Shown here: one piece after another, positions 17,058-25,188 of the stretch
Numbering within the stretch: position 1 is the stretch's first letter
Layout: each line of letters starts with the position of its first letter
The notes under the pieces: generated by a model
What the model was told of the DNA's origin: nothing
The model's input: only the letters and a program-made list of their open reading frames with translations
Databases searched by the model: none
Position numbers and translations under genes: made by a program
DNA from: an uncultured Candidatus Thioglobus sp.
GTDB taxonomy: Bacteria > Pseudomonadota > Gammaproteobacteria > PS1 > Pseudothioglobaceae
Assembly (NCBI GenBank): GCA_905612405.1
Contig: CAJQRX010000012.1
Span: 93,351 to 125,550 of the forward strand
DNA: 32,200 bases
Direction of reading: 5' to 3'

Positions 17058-17151
17058 TAAGTATTTAAATTCAATTTATTACAACGATATTATACTTTCC
17101 GAATGAAGATATAGCACATGATTAGGAATTGTGAAGTTTTCTAGCTAAATA

Positions 17152-17715
17152 TTAGTTTTTGACTAGAGACTCAATCAAAGCCCGATAGGATGAAAATGAT
17201 GGGCAAGCCCTTTCCAAATCTTTAGCATCTTCATCCCAATAACGAAGATTGATGCACTCTTCTAGATAATCATTTTTTTCAAACTCTTTAACCTCTTCTT
17301 TATTCATTGGGCCTCCTTGTAGATTAAGAGTATGAATAGATGCTTGAGAAAGACGCTCAAAATAGTCTGGCTTAACTGCACATAAATAACGCTTTGCAGC
17401 AACATGCTGACGTATTGGCTCCACAACAGATAACGGAAAGTAGTCTTCTAAAAAATTAGCACCTGCCTCTTCATGGAAATTATTTTTACCTTTAGCCAGT
17501 GCTGTTTCTGGAATTTCATTCTGATAATGTCCAATATCATGAAGGAGTGCTGCAACAATTAGACTGCCATCAGCGCCAGATTGTTCAGCACACTGTGCAG
17601 CCTGAAGCATATGCTGCGCCATTGTGACGTCTTCCCCTAAATAGGATTCTGCACCTCGCCTATTAAAAATATCTTCGATATGATTTACAATATTATGGCT
17701 ATTGATCTTAATCAT
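17152..17715 (-). CDS. HD-domain mixed-valent diiron oxygenase, PhnZ/TmpB family
   Basis: 187 residues. Members cleave the C-P bond of 1-hydroxylated 2-aminoethylphosphonates with O2, giving phosphate plus glycine (PhnZ) or glycine betaine (TmpB). All expected ligands can be read: His35, His59-Asp60 (LLHDIGH), His81, His104 and Asp161 (YWDEDAKD), at nearly the same numbers as I recall for PhnZ. The lid residues of PhnZ match Tyr25 and Glu28 in YLGED. The family blocks HVAAKRYL and LNLQGGPMNKEEVKEFE are also present, which ordinary HD phosphohydrolases lack. The start overlaps the upstream dioxygenase stop by 8 nt. The GBBH-like partner favours the TmpB type over PhnZ, which is inference. Confidence 0.85.
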   Translation of the reverse strand: MIKINSHNIVNHIEDIFNRRGAESYLGEDVTMAQHMLQAAQCAEQSGADGSLIVAALLHDIGHYQNEIPETALAKGKNNFHEEAGANFLEDYFPLSVVEPIRQHVAAKRYLCAVKPDYFERLSQASIHTLNLQGGPMNKEEVKEFEKNDYLEECINLRYWDEDAKDLERACPSFSSYRALIESLVKN

Positions 17716-18862
17716 TATTTCGATTTTCTAAAATATTAAGAAGACTATAAAGACCATCTAAATCAGTATAAGCCCCCTGTAAATGGCGCTTACCTTTATC
17801 AGAAAAAGCAGTCCTTGCATGCATAACCCTGGTGTTATCAAATATAATTATTTCTCCAGGTTGTAGCTGAAATGTAACCTTTAACTCTTCTCTCTCAATT
17901 ACTTCACCCCAATGCTGATAAGCTAAATAAAATGGACGAATCTTTTCTGCAGGTAAGTTAATTGTATCAATAGATCGATTGTTATATCTCACCTTGATAA
18001 CTTCATTATTGTCATTCACTTCAATCATTGGCACTCTAGATCTGAGGTCTGTTTTTTCATCTGAAAATCGAAAATTAATCCAGTTATTTGTTAGATTTTC
18101 AAAGTTTTCAAAGCTTTCCTCTCTCAGTATTTTTGCCGCGTTAAAGCCATCCAATAGTACTGAATCTCCACCCTGTGTTGAACTCTCTAAGCAATGTAAA
18201 AGCTGAACTGTTGGAACAGGATCACGGTATGGATTATCAGTATGAGAGCCAAGCCCCATATTTGTATAGGCAAGATTATTTGGATTTACTTCAGTACGAA
18301 CCTCAAATAATTTTCCATAATTTGTCTCTCTAGTAAATCCTACCTCAGCGATTAAAGATTGCACAAGGCCTTCTTTGGTTGAAGCATCTTTAATAATACA
18401 AAAACCTACATCCCGAACTGAGCGTAAAGTCTCTAACTTAGCATTATCACTCTTTTGAAAATTTATAAATTTAACTCTGGGTAGGCCATCACTAAAACTA
18501 GTTTTTTTCCATAATTTTTTATTTTTTTCACTTCTATCATCGTAATGATTATTAAGGTTATAACAGTTTCTCCATAGCCATTCCTGTGAAAAAATAGACC
18601 AGTAGTTTTCGGGCATGAATTGAATATGAACATCACCCCTTTCATCTTGCTTAACCTTCTCAATAGAGGTATTTTTGGGTATGCTAATAACACTAAATAA
18701 ACGCTGCCCATTATTAGCATTCCTTGATTTAGGCATCTGACAATGGTCTCGTAGCCAATGACTATAAAGATTACTTTGACTGCCATCTTTCCAATTAATC
18801 ACTAACTCATCATTAGCTAAAAAGATTTTTTTAATTTGATTAATTGGACTATCATTTTTCAT
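17708..18862 (-). CDS. Fe(II)/2-oxoglutarate dioxygenase, GBBH/TmpA-like
   Basis: 384 residues, the length of gamma-butyrobetaine hydroxylase. The N-terminal GBBH-type domain (about 10-115) includes YSHWLRDHCQMPKSR and is followed by the TauD/TfdA-like catalytic domain. Iron ligands are His207-x-Asp209 (LGSHTDNPYRDPVP) and His349 (DNTRVMHARTAF); Arg359 should hold 2-oxoglutarate. The N-terminal domain keeps only one Cys where GBBH has a CxCxxC-like zinc cluster, so zinc is probably not bound. TmpA, a GBBH homologue, hydroxylates 2-(trimethylammonio)ethylphosphonate and is paired with the HD enzyme TmpB. Here the same pair overlaps by 8 nt, the best evidence for this role. Alternatives are a genuine gamma-butyrobetaine or trimethyllysine-type hydroxylase. 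Confidence 0.83.
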   Translation of the reverse strand: MKNDSPINQIKKIFLANDELVINWKDGSQSNLYSHWLRDHCQMPKSRNANNGQRLFSVISIPKNTSIEKVKQDERGDVHIQFMPENYWSIFSQEWLWRNCYNLNNHYDDRSEKNKKLWKKTSFSDGLPRVKFINFQKSDNAKLETLRSVRDVGFCIIKDASTKEGLVQSLIAEVGFTRETNYGKLFEVRTEVNPNNLAYTNMGLGSHTDNPYRDPVPTVQLLHCLESSTQGGDSVLLDGFNAAKILREESFENFENLTNNWINFRFSDEKTDLRSRVPMIEVNDNNEVIKVRYNNRSIDTINLPAEKIRPFYLAYQHWGEVIEREELKVTFQLQPGEIIIFDNTRVMHARTAFSDKGKRHLQGAYTDLDGLYSLLNILENRNND

Positions 18863-18913
18863 TAGAGTAAGGTTATTGAACTAAAGAATTCATAATAAAA
18901 AACTATAAAATTA

Positions 18914-19804
18914 TTACATCATTCGGCTCTTGGTTTTATCCTGCTGGCCAAAAAAAGAAACCTCTTTTGGATACTCCGGCAACTCAACACTATAACTTGA
19001 GCATCTCACTGTATCCGTTTTTATACCTCTAACTATAAGTCCATCTAAATCACTTGGTAATGGATTTTCAGTAAGTGGTATAGCATCTTCTGCAGTATAA
19101 CTAACAATATATAGAGACCTAGGAAATTTAGTTCGATTCGAATTAGAACCATGCAAAAGCTTAGAGTGCATCAAGCAAGCTGAGCCCGCCCTTCCAGTGC
19201 AACTTATAGCTTCACCCTTATTAGCTGACTCAACTTCAGAACCTACCGCTCCTGTAAAAACTCCATCATGCCATAATGAATAAAGAGGTCCATTATGTGA
19301 ACCTGGAACCACTTCAAGTGGTCCATTTTCAAGCGTAACGTCGTCTAGAAAAAAAAGAACTGTCATAATGTCTTCATTTGAATGTGGCTCAAAAGGAAAA
19401 TCTTGATGAAACTTAACTTCAGTTCCTGAGCTGGGTAATTTAAGATTTAGTTTGTTCGTCCAATGCTTAATATTAGGACCAAATATCTCAGCAACAAGAT
19501 CTAGGGCGCTGTTGTCCTTAACAATATCAAGGCAAGAGTCTGATATTTCTGCTGGTGAGGTAATCCTTCTTAAGGCTGGCTTATCTGCACTATGACTTTT
19601 TATATCAACATCAAAACGTGGCCTGCCATCCTTGATCTTACCAAAAGACTCTGAATGAAGTTTGCTTTCATCAACCCAAGTTGCAAGCTGGTCGTTGACT
19701 GATAGTAGTTGAGCCTTAGTAAGAGCATTTTCAAGAAATATATAGCCATCTTTTTTAAACTGATCTACTAAAGTTTTATTTTTTAAAGAATTTTTAATTT
19801 GCAT
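18914..19804 (-). CDS. PhyH-type Fe(II)/2-oxoglutarate dioxygenase
   Basis: Phytanoyl-CoA dioxygenase family, 296 residues, cytosolic. It begins VDQFKKDGYIFLENALTKAQL, the usual PhyH entry. Iron ligands are His133-x-Asp135 (KFHQDFPFEPH) and His218 (KLLHGSNSN), with Arg229 (FPRSLYIVSY) for 2-oxoglutarate. Also typical are LFFLDDVTLENGPLEVVPGSH. PhnY, the 2-aminoethylphosphonate 1-hydroxylase that feeds PhnZ, belongs to this family, as do ectoine hydroxylase and others. Its place as first gene of the cluster, 51 nt before the TmpA-like gene, supports a phosphonate or osmolyte hydroxylase. It has a near-ideal Shine-Dalgarno, suggesting efficient expression. Substrate cannot be told from sequence alone. 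Confidence 0.82.
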   Translation of the reverse strand: MQIKNSLKNKTLVDQFKKDGYIFLENALTKAQLLSVNDQLATWVDESKLHSESFGKIKDGRPRFDVDIKSHSADKPALRRITSPAEISDSCLDIVKDNSALDLVAEIFGPNIKHWTNKLNLKLPSSGTEVKFHQDFPFEPHSNEDIMTVLFFLDDVTLENGPLEVVPGSHNGPLYSLWHDGVFTGAVGSEVESANKGEAISCTGRAGSACLMHSKLLHGSNSNRTKFPRSLYIVSYTAEDAIPLTENPLPSDLDGLIVRGIKTDTVRCSSYSVELPEYPKEVSFFGQQDKTKSRMM

Positions 19805-19810
19805 ATACTA

Positions 19811-19815
19811 CCTCC
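19811..19815 (-). promoter_or_regulatory. Strong Shine-Dalgarno of the PhyH dioxygenase gene
   Basis: On the minus strand ggagg lies 6 nt before the ATG (ggaggtagtatATG). It is one of the strongest ribosome binding sites in this AT-rich window and confirms the start at 19804. Confidence 0.75.
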
Positions 19816-19895
19816 AAATCAAATTATGTACTAAATTTAAGAAAAAATAAAGAAAAAAATTTTTCAACCTCAGAAAGAATATAAAATCTTACGTC

Positions 19896-20333
19896 ATGGA
19901 ATTACTATTTGAAAATTCACACTTTGTGTACTGGTTCATTCTTGGACTTACTTTAATATTGATAGAATTATTTTTATGGACAGCTTTTCTTCTTTGGATT
20001 GGCTCATCTGCAATCATTGTTGGAATCATTTCCTACTTTTCGCCTAATATCTCGAGCTTAATGGAGTTATTAATTTTTATAGTTCTTGCAGTAGCAACGA
20101 CTTTCTTGTCAAAGAAATACTACCCAGTAAAAACAGTTGATGATCAGCTTCATGATAAAGCCAAGGTACATATTGGCAAAGAGTGTACTGTAATTTCTAT
20201 TGAAAATGGAGTTACTAAGATTCAGATAGGAAAATCTCTTTGGTTTGCAAAAGGCTCAAATCTTAGTGCTGGTCAAACAGTTAAAATTATTGACGTTGAG
20301 TCTTCGACTTTTATTGTTAAACCTTCAAAATAA
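19896..20333 (+). CDS. NfeD-like membrane protein
   Basis: 145 residues: two hydrophobic segments near the N-terminus (FVYWFILGLTLILIELFLW, 9-27; LLWIGSSAIIVGIISYF, 32-48), a third at about 57-70, then a soluble OB-fold-like NfeD C-terminal domain (IGKECTVISIENGVTKIQIGKSLWFAKGSNLSAGQTVKIIDVESSTFIVK). It is the short NfeD class (YbbK-type) lacking the ClpP-like protease domain. Such genes usually sit beside an SPFH/stomatin gene (qmcA), involved in membrane quality control. No SPFH gene is adjacent here. It is divergent from the PhyH gene and converges on pyrE. Confidence 0.83.
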   Translation: MELLFENSHFVYWFILGLTLILIELFLWTAFLLWIGSSAIIVGIISYFSPNISSLMELLIFIVLAVATTFLSKKYYPVKTVDDQLHDKAKVHIGKECTVISIENGVTKIQIGKSLWFAKGSNLSAGQTVKIIDVESSTFIVKPSK

Positions 20334-20340
20334 CGAGTTC

Positions 20341-20378
20341 TTCAGAAATTAGTATTGCAATAGCTCTAAATTTCTGAA
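20341..20378. terminator. Possible hairpin between the NfeD-like gene and pyrE
   Basis: ttcagaaatt-ag and ct-aaatttctgaa form a 12-bp stem with one bulge around a loop of about 13 nt, between convergent stops. Neither side has a clean T-run, so this is a candidate structure rather than a firm terminator. Confidence 0.4.
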
Positions 20379-20389
20379 AAATAATTTAA

Positions 20390-21031
20390 TTATTTGACGC
20401 CATATTGAGTCCTATAGTCCTCTATGCTTTGAAGGGTCTCTAAATTTTTTGAGTCTTTTAAATAGTCAATAATGTGCGATAGATTAATAATACTTAGAAC
20501 CGTAATTCCAAAAATTTCCTCAACCTCCTGAATTGCTGAAAGCTCACCATTTCCTTTTTCTTGACGATCTAACGCAACTATCACTCCTTTTGTTTTAGCA
20601 CCATTGGCATTGATAATATCTTGTGCTTCTCGAATTGCAGTTCCTGCTGTTATTACATCGTCAATGATAAGAATGTCACCCTCTAAAGGGTGTCCAACAA
20701 TACTGCCGCCCTCTCCATGATCTTTTGCTTCTTTGCGATTAAAGCTGTAAGGTACGTTTCTTCCAAGACTATCATTAAGCGCAATAGCTGTTGCAGTGGC
20801 TAAAGGAATTCCTTTGTAGGCAGGGCCAAAAAGGACATCAAACTCCAGCCCACTTGCTTCGATTGCTTTTGCATAGAAAATACCCAGTTGTGATAAATGA
20901 CTTCCAGTATTAAATAGGCCTGCATTAAAAAAGTAAGGACTAATTCGACCAGACTTAAGGGTAAATTCACCAAACTTAAGGACGCCAGTTGCTAACGTAA
21001 AATCTACAAAATCCTTTTGATACTGTTCCAT
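20390..21031 (-). CDS. pyrE: PyrE, orotate phosphoribosyltransferase
   Basis: Converts orotate and PRPP to OMP in pyrimidine synthesis. Its 213 residues match the E. coli enzyme. The PRPP-binding motif [17 protein letters not shown] (about 120-136) is clear. The family blocks [23 protein letters not shown] and [18 protein letters not shown] precede it, and [18 protein letters not shown] is the catalytic flexible loop. It is divergent from xthA with only 31 nt between starts, so the two promoters must overlap or lie inside the opposing genes. Confidence 0.97.
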   Translation of the reverse strand: MEQYQKDFVDFTLATGVLKFGEFTLKSGRISPYFFNAGLFNTGSHLSQLGIFYAKAIEASGLEFDVLFGPAYKGIPLATATAIALNDSLGRNVPYSFNRKEAKDHGEGGSIVGHPLEGDILIIDDVITAGTAIREAQDIINANGAKTKGVIVALDRQEKGNGELSAIQEVEEIFGITVLSIINLSHIIDYLKDSKNLETLQSIEDYRTQYGVK

Positions 21032-21062
21032 TGGTTATTCCTAAACTATTAAAATAAGTGCA

Positions 21063-21827
21063 ATGAGAATTATAACAATTAATGTTAATGGTATTAGAGC
21101 CGCTGAGCGAAAAGGTTTGTTTGACTGGCTCAAGACAAAAAATGCTGACGTCGTTTGCCTGCAAGAAATTAAAGCACAAGAGGATCAACTAGATGAAAGG
21201 TTCTACCCAGAAGGGATAAATACCTATTACCATAGCGCAGAGCGCAAAGGCTATAGCGGAACTGGCCTCTACTGTAAATCTAAGCCAGATAAGATTTCTT
21301 ATAGCCCCTGGGAAGATATGAATTCAGAAGGAAGAATTATTCAAGCTGATTTTGGAGATTTAAGTGTTATCTCAATTTACCTACCTTCAGGATCATCTAA
21401 AGAAGAGAGGCAAGCATTCAAAATGGAATTTATTACTCAACGCTTTATGCCTCATTTAAAAAAACTGCAAAAGGATGGTAGAAAGTACATTATTTGTGGT
21501 GATTGGAATATCGCACATAAAAAAATTGACCTAAAAAACTGGCGTCCTAACCAAAAAAACTCTGGCTTTCTCCCAGAGGAGCGAGAATGGCTTGATACGC
21601 TTTATGATGATGTTGGTTTTATAGACTCTTTTAGAGAAATTAACCAAGATGAATTTCAATACACTTGGTGGTCAAATAGAGGGCAGGCATGGGCTAATAA
21701 TACAGGCTGGAGACTCGACTACCAGGTAGTCAGTAGCAATCTAGCTGGACTTGCCAAATCATGTGAAATATACAAAGAGCAGCGTTTTTCTGATCATGCT
21801 CCGCTAATAATTGATTACCAGCTATGA
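21063..21827 (+). CDS. xthA: Exodeoxyribonuclease III (AP endonuclease)
   Basis: Base-excision repair AP endonuclease and 3'-5' exonuclease, EEP superfamily, 254 residues. It starts MRIITINVNGIRAAERKGLFDWLKTKNADVVCLQEIKA with the metal-binding Asn7 and Glu34. Further motifs are YSGTGLYCKSKP, ICGDWNIAHKKIDLKNW (catalytic Asp/Asn pair), WRLDYQVVS and the final SDHAPLIIDY with the catalytic His. First gene of a long plus-strand run with trmB (4-nt overlap). The pyrE/xth neighbourhood is common in gammaproteobacteria. Confidence 0.94.
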   Translation: MRIITINVNGIRAAERKGLFDWLKTKNADVVCLQEIKAQEDQLDERFYPEGINTYYHSAERKGYSGTGLYCKSKPDKISYSPWEDMNSEGRIIQADFGDLSVISIYLPSGSSKEERQAFKMEFITQRFMPHLKKLQKDGRKYIICGDWNIAHKKIDLKNWRPNQKNSGFLPEEREWLDTLYDDVGFIDSFREINQDEFQYTWWSNRGQAWANNTGWRLDYQVVSSNLAGLAKSCEIYKEQRFSDHAPLIIDYQL

Positions 21828-22519
21828 CAGAAACTAAATATTTACGAAAAATACAGAGCTTTGTTAGGCGCTCAGGAAGACTCTCTAAGGCTCAATCTTT
21901 TGGACTCAATGAGCTATGGAGTTTTTATGGCGTTGATCTGAGTGAAAAAAAACTTGATTTTGATAAACTCTTTGTATCGAAAAATAATGTCACACTTGAA
22001 GTTGGATTTGGAAATGGTGATAGCCTTCTTGAAATGGCAATCGAACAATCTAATCAAAACTTTTTAGGGATAGAGGTTTATGAGGCTGGCGTTGGAAGGC
22101 TTATTAATGAGGCTAATAAAAATAAACTTACCAACCTCAAAATTATCAAGGATGATGCGGTAGAGGTGCTAACAAATAATATTTCAGATAATAGTATTTC
22201 GCATTTTCAGTTATTCTTTCCTGATCCTTGGCACAAAAAGAAACACTATAAGCGTAGAATTGTTCAAATAAGCTTTTTGGACCTCCTATCAAAAAAACTT
22301 AAAAATAATGGTATTGTTCATATAGCTACCGACTGGGAGAACTATGCCGAGCATATTATGGAGTTACTAGAATCACATCCACACTTTAAAAACTTTGCTG
22401 GCGTCCATATGTATTCTTCAAGACCAAAAAATAGGCCTTTGACTAAATTCGAAAATCGAGGTCAAAAATTAGGCCATAGGGTTTGGGATATAATTTTTAC
22501 AAACATAAAAGGAGGTTAA
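21824..22519 (+). CDS. trmB: TrmB, tRNA (guanine-46-N7)-methyltransferase
   Basis: SAM-dependent methylation of G46 in the tRNA variable loop. It is 231 residues long. The SAM motif is VTLEVGFGNGDSLLEMA (about 54-70) followed by FLGIEVYEAGVGRL. The catalytic and tRNA-binding block FQLFFPDPWHKKKHYKRRIVQ (about 128-148) is diagnostic. Its ATG overlaps the xth stop (ATGA). The last three sense codons (aaa gga ggt) double as the Shine-Dalgarno of fxsA, giving a C-terminal Lys-Gly-Gly. Confidence 0.96.
   Translation: MTETKYLRKIQSFVRRSGRLSKAQSFGLNELWSFYGVDLSEKKLDFDKLFVSKNNVTLEVGFGNGDSLLEMAIEQSNQNFLGIEVYEAGVGRLINEANKNKLTNLKIIKDDAVEVLTNNISDNSISHFQLFFPDPWHKKKHYKRRIVQISFLDLLSKKLKNNGIVHIATDWENYAEHIMELLESHPHFKNFAGVHMYSSRPKNRPLTKFENRGQKLGHRVWDIIFTNIKGG
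22508..22515 (+). promoter_or_regulatory. Shine-Dalgarno of fxsA inside the trmB 3' end
   Basis: aaaggagg ends 4 nt before the fxsA ATG, and the trmB stop taa is directly followed by that ATG. This indicates translational coupling or re-initiation. Confidence 0.8.
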
Positions 22520-22975
22520 ATGTTATTTCCTATATTTGTTGTTGTTACTATTGCTGAAATCGCTGTACTAATTAATGTGGGGGAGTTGTTCGGTACATGG
22601 CCAACTGTATTATTAGTTATTATTACTGCCTTAATAGGTTCAACACTCCTTAAACAGCAGGGTTGGTCAACTATGGCAAAGGCTCAACAAAGTCTAGTGG
22701 AAGGAAGGTCACCTGCTGTAGAAATGCTTGAAGGTGTTGTTATTTTAGTGTCTGGAGTTCTTCTATTAACACCTGGTTTTCTGACAGATGGTCTTGGGCT
22801 TCTAGGTTTAATACCTTGGAGTAGATTGTATTTTATTAATCATTTTTTGGAAAAAAATGCAGAGCGCGTCTTTAGTAAAAAAAATTCAGTCTTTATCAAT
22901 AAGGTTGAAAATAGTGAGACAAAAAAAACTAACAAAGATGAGACCATTGAAGGTGAGTTTTGGGAAGATAAATAA
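22520..22975 (+). CDS. fxsA: FxsA family inner-membrane protein
   Basis: 151 residues. E. coli FxsA is named for suppressing F exclusion of phage T7 when overexpressed; its normal role is unknown. The protein begins with a membrane span (LFPIFVVVTIAEIAVLINVGELFG), a second (WPTVLLVIITALIGSTLL), the conserved loop KQQGWSTMAKAQQSLVEGRSPAVEMLEG, then a hydrophobic region (VVILVSGVLLLTPGFLTDGLGLLGLIPWSR), which is the diagnostic FxsA pattern, and ends in a charged cytoplasmic tail. It follows trmB with no gap and precedes folC by 41 nt. Confidence 0.92.
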   Translation: MLFPIFVVVTIAEIAVLINVGELFGTWPTVLLVIITALIGSTLLKQQGWSTMAKAQQSLVEGRSPAVEMLEGVVILVSGVLLLTPGFLTDGLGLLGLIPWSRLYFINHFLEKNAERVFSKKNSVFINKVENSETKKTNKDETIEGEFWEDK

Positions 22976-23016
22976 TTTCAGCCTTTTTTTTTGATTTAGT
23001 AAAACTACTCTTCAAT

Positions 23017-24213
23017 ATGCAAAATAAAAGAACTCTCGATGATTGGCTAAATTGGCAAGATACATTAATGGAAAAAACCATTGTTTTAGGTCTTGATAGA
23101 GTTCAAATTGTCTATGATCAACTATTTCCAAATGGAGTACCATTCGCAGTTATCACAGTAGCAGGAACAAATGGTAAAGGCTCCACCGTTTCTTTTATTG
23201 ATAGTATTTATAATGAAACAAAATATAAGGTTGGCCGCTCTACTTCTCCTCATCTATTAAAATATAACGAACGCTTTGCAATTGATGGCCAGGAAGTTAC
23301 TGATGAATTAATCATAAAAGCTTTTGAATTAATTGAGACAAAAAGGGAAGGTGTAACGCTAACGTATTTTGAATTTTCAACTCTTGCTGCACTAATCATG
23401 TTTGCAGAAGCTAGTGTTGATCTTGCGATTCTAGAAGTTGGCCTTGGTGGAAGACTTGACTCTGTCAATGTAGTTGATAGTGATGTAAGTGTTATTACAA
23501 ATATTGCAATTGATCATACAGACTATTTAGGAGACACAAGAGAGGCTATTGGCAGGGAAAAAGCAGGAGTAATGAGAACCTCAAAGCCATGTATTTGTGG
23601 TGATCAAGATCCACCAAAAAGCTTACTATCCTTCGCAAAAGAAATCAATACTCCCCTTACGCTTGTCTCTGAAAGTTATAAAAATACAATAGGATTAGAG
23701 GGAGCCCATCAAAAGCTTAATGCTGCAGTTGCAGTAAAAGCTGTAGAGAGCCTTACAAGTCAATTTCCAGTTTCAAATAATATGATTAGTGAGGGAGTTA
23801 AAAAAACTAGAATCGCAGCACGATTTGAAAAAATAATTATTGATGATAAAACAGTTATTCTTGATGTTGCTCATAATCCAGCCGCTGTTAAGACTCTTGT
23901 AGAAACATTGTCAGAAAATCCAGTGAAAACAGTTGCCATTTTTTCAGCACTTGTTGATAAAAATATCGCTGATATGATTGAGCTTGCCTCAGGGTCAATT
24001 AAGCACTGGTTTTTAGTTCCAATTAAAGCCGAGCGATCAATTGAGCTAAAGGCTCTAAGAGATAAATTTGGTAACTCAGAATCGACAACAATTTGCCTTA
24101 ATATGATTGATGCGATTGATCAATCACTTAGGCTTGAGGGGATTGACCGAGTTGTTATTTTTGGCTCTTTCTATATAATTGCTGACGCCTCTGAAATTAT
24201 AAAAAAGTTTTAA
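23017..24213 (+). CDS. folC: FolC, dihydrofolate/folylpolyglutamate synthase
   Basis: Mur-ligase family ATPase that makes dihydrofolate from dihydropteroate and glutamate and then adds further glutamates. 398 residues. The P-loop is VAGTNGKGSTVSFIDSIY (about 47-64). Other Mur-ligase blocks are GRSTSPHLLKYNERFAIDGQEV, LEVGLGGRLDSVNVVDSDVSVITNIAIDHTDYLG and VILDVAHNPAAV (about 286-297). The accD-folC-dedD-cvpA-purF order of E. coli is partly kept: folC, cvpA, purF and metZ follow one another here, without accD or dedD. Confidence 0.95.
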   Translation: MQNKRTLDDWLNWQDTLMEKTIVLGLDRVQIVYDQLFPNGVPFAVITVAGTNGKGSTVSFIDSIYNETKYKVGRSTSPHLLKYNERFAIDGQEVTDELIIKAFELIETKREGVTLTYFEFSTLAALIMFAEASVDLAILEVGLGGRLDSVNVVDSDVSVITNIAIDHTDYLGDTREAIGREKAGVMRTSKPCICGDQDPPKSLLSFAKEINTPLTLVSESYKNTIGLEGAHQKLNAAVAVKAVESLTSQFPVSNNMISEGVKKTRIAARFEKIIIDDKTVILDVAHNPAAVKTLVETLSENPVKTVAIFSALVDKNIADMIELASGSIKHWFLVPIKAERSIELKALRDKFGNSESTTICLNMIDAIDQSLRLEGIDRVVIFGSFYIIADASEIIKKF

Positions 24214-24287
24214 CATTATTAGTTATTTGAGATAACCACAAACGCTAAGAAACTGTTGTAAAATTAGGCCTATCTATCAGGGAACTC

Positions 24288-25184
24288 ATGGGCAATTTTT
24301 TTAACAACGTTTGGAGTACTATAAGCTTACTGGCTTGGTCAGACTGGCTTACCCTTATTATTCTAGTTATTTTTATAATTAGAGGCTTTATTCAAGGCCT
24401 TGCTAAAGAAATTATTAGCTTTATTTTTGTTATATTTGCAATAATTTTAGCTTGGCTTTACTACGACTCACTCACTAAGACCTTCCTAAGTAATTGGATT
24501 AGTGCAGATAATCAATCAATCTATGCACTATCTTTTGGTGGGATATTTTTTGGCATTTGGTTTATCAAAAAAGGCTTCTATAGACTTGCTGGAGCGTCTT
24601 CTAATAATGATAATCCTAATGACCTTAATCGGCCTTTTGCGATTAGCATAATATTAGCCATTACTGCAATTGTGAGTTTTAACTATTTAGCTTTTATTAC
24701 TGAACTCCAAACAATTGAATCACTAATAACTAATGAGTCACTGCGAAGTTTTGTTGCATTTTCTGTAGTTTTTATAATTTTAGTAGTCACACTAGTTGTA
24801 TTATCAAAACTTCTCAATATTAAAATTGATACTGAAAACTCCTCTTTTATGACATCAGTTTTCAAGAGAATCTTAAGAATGTTGAGCTCACTTGATATCC
24901 TTCTAAATGCTAGAAATGTGGGTGGACTAAAAAATAATTTTTTTGGCGCAATATTAGGATTATTTAAAGGCGGTACTTTTGTTCTAATCATCGTACTTAT
25001 TCTTCAAAGTATGCCATGGGTCACTCAAAATCATGCCTGGGTAGAAACTAGTGGCGCTCTTAGAACATTTCAAGATTGGTCAGTTGATATAAAGCCTGTG
25101 TTATCTAAGCATTTATTGTTTGTTGAACTTGAGCCCGGCGATGTAGTTGTCGAATTCATAGAAAGTGAAATCTTAAAGGAATAA
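24288..25184 (+). CDS. cvpA: CvpA family membrane protein, enlarged
   Basis: Sits directly before purF as in E. coli, where CvpA is linked to colicin V production and envelope or bile stress. It is 298 residues against about 162. The N-terminal part (DWLTLIILVIFIIRGFIQGLAKEIISFIFVIFAIILAWLYYDSL) and the last part (NNFFGAILGLFKGGTFVLIIVLILQSMPWVTQNHAWVETSGAL) both match CvpA. Between them about 120 extra residues add two more membrane spans (FAISIILAITAIVSFNYL, VAFSVVFIILVVTLVVLSKLL), about six in total rather than four. Stretches near 80-98 and 160-185 resemble each other and the normal third span, suggesting an internal duplication. The purF start lies 4 nt after the stop. Confidence 0.82.
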   Translation: MGNFFNNVWSTISLLAWSDWLTLIILVIFIIRGFIQGLAKEIISFIFVIFAIILAWLYYDSLTKTFLSNWISADNQSIYALSFGGIFFGIWFIKKGFYRLAGASSNNDNPNDLNRPFAISIILAITAIVSFNYLAFITELQTIESLITNESLRSFVAFSVVFIILVVTLVVLSKLLNIKIDTENSSFMTSVFKRILRMLSSLDILLNARNVGGLKNNFFGAILGLFKGGTFVLIIVLILQSMPWVTQNHAWVETSGALRTFQDWSVDIKPVLSKHLLFVELEPGDVVVEFIESEILKE

Positions 25185-25188
25185 ATAT

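Noticed and set aside
18463-18786. 107-residue minus-strand ORF inside the GBBH-like gene
   Set aside because: Alternative frame of a well-supported dioxygenase; composition is typical of a shadow ORF.
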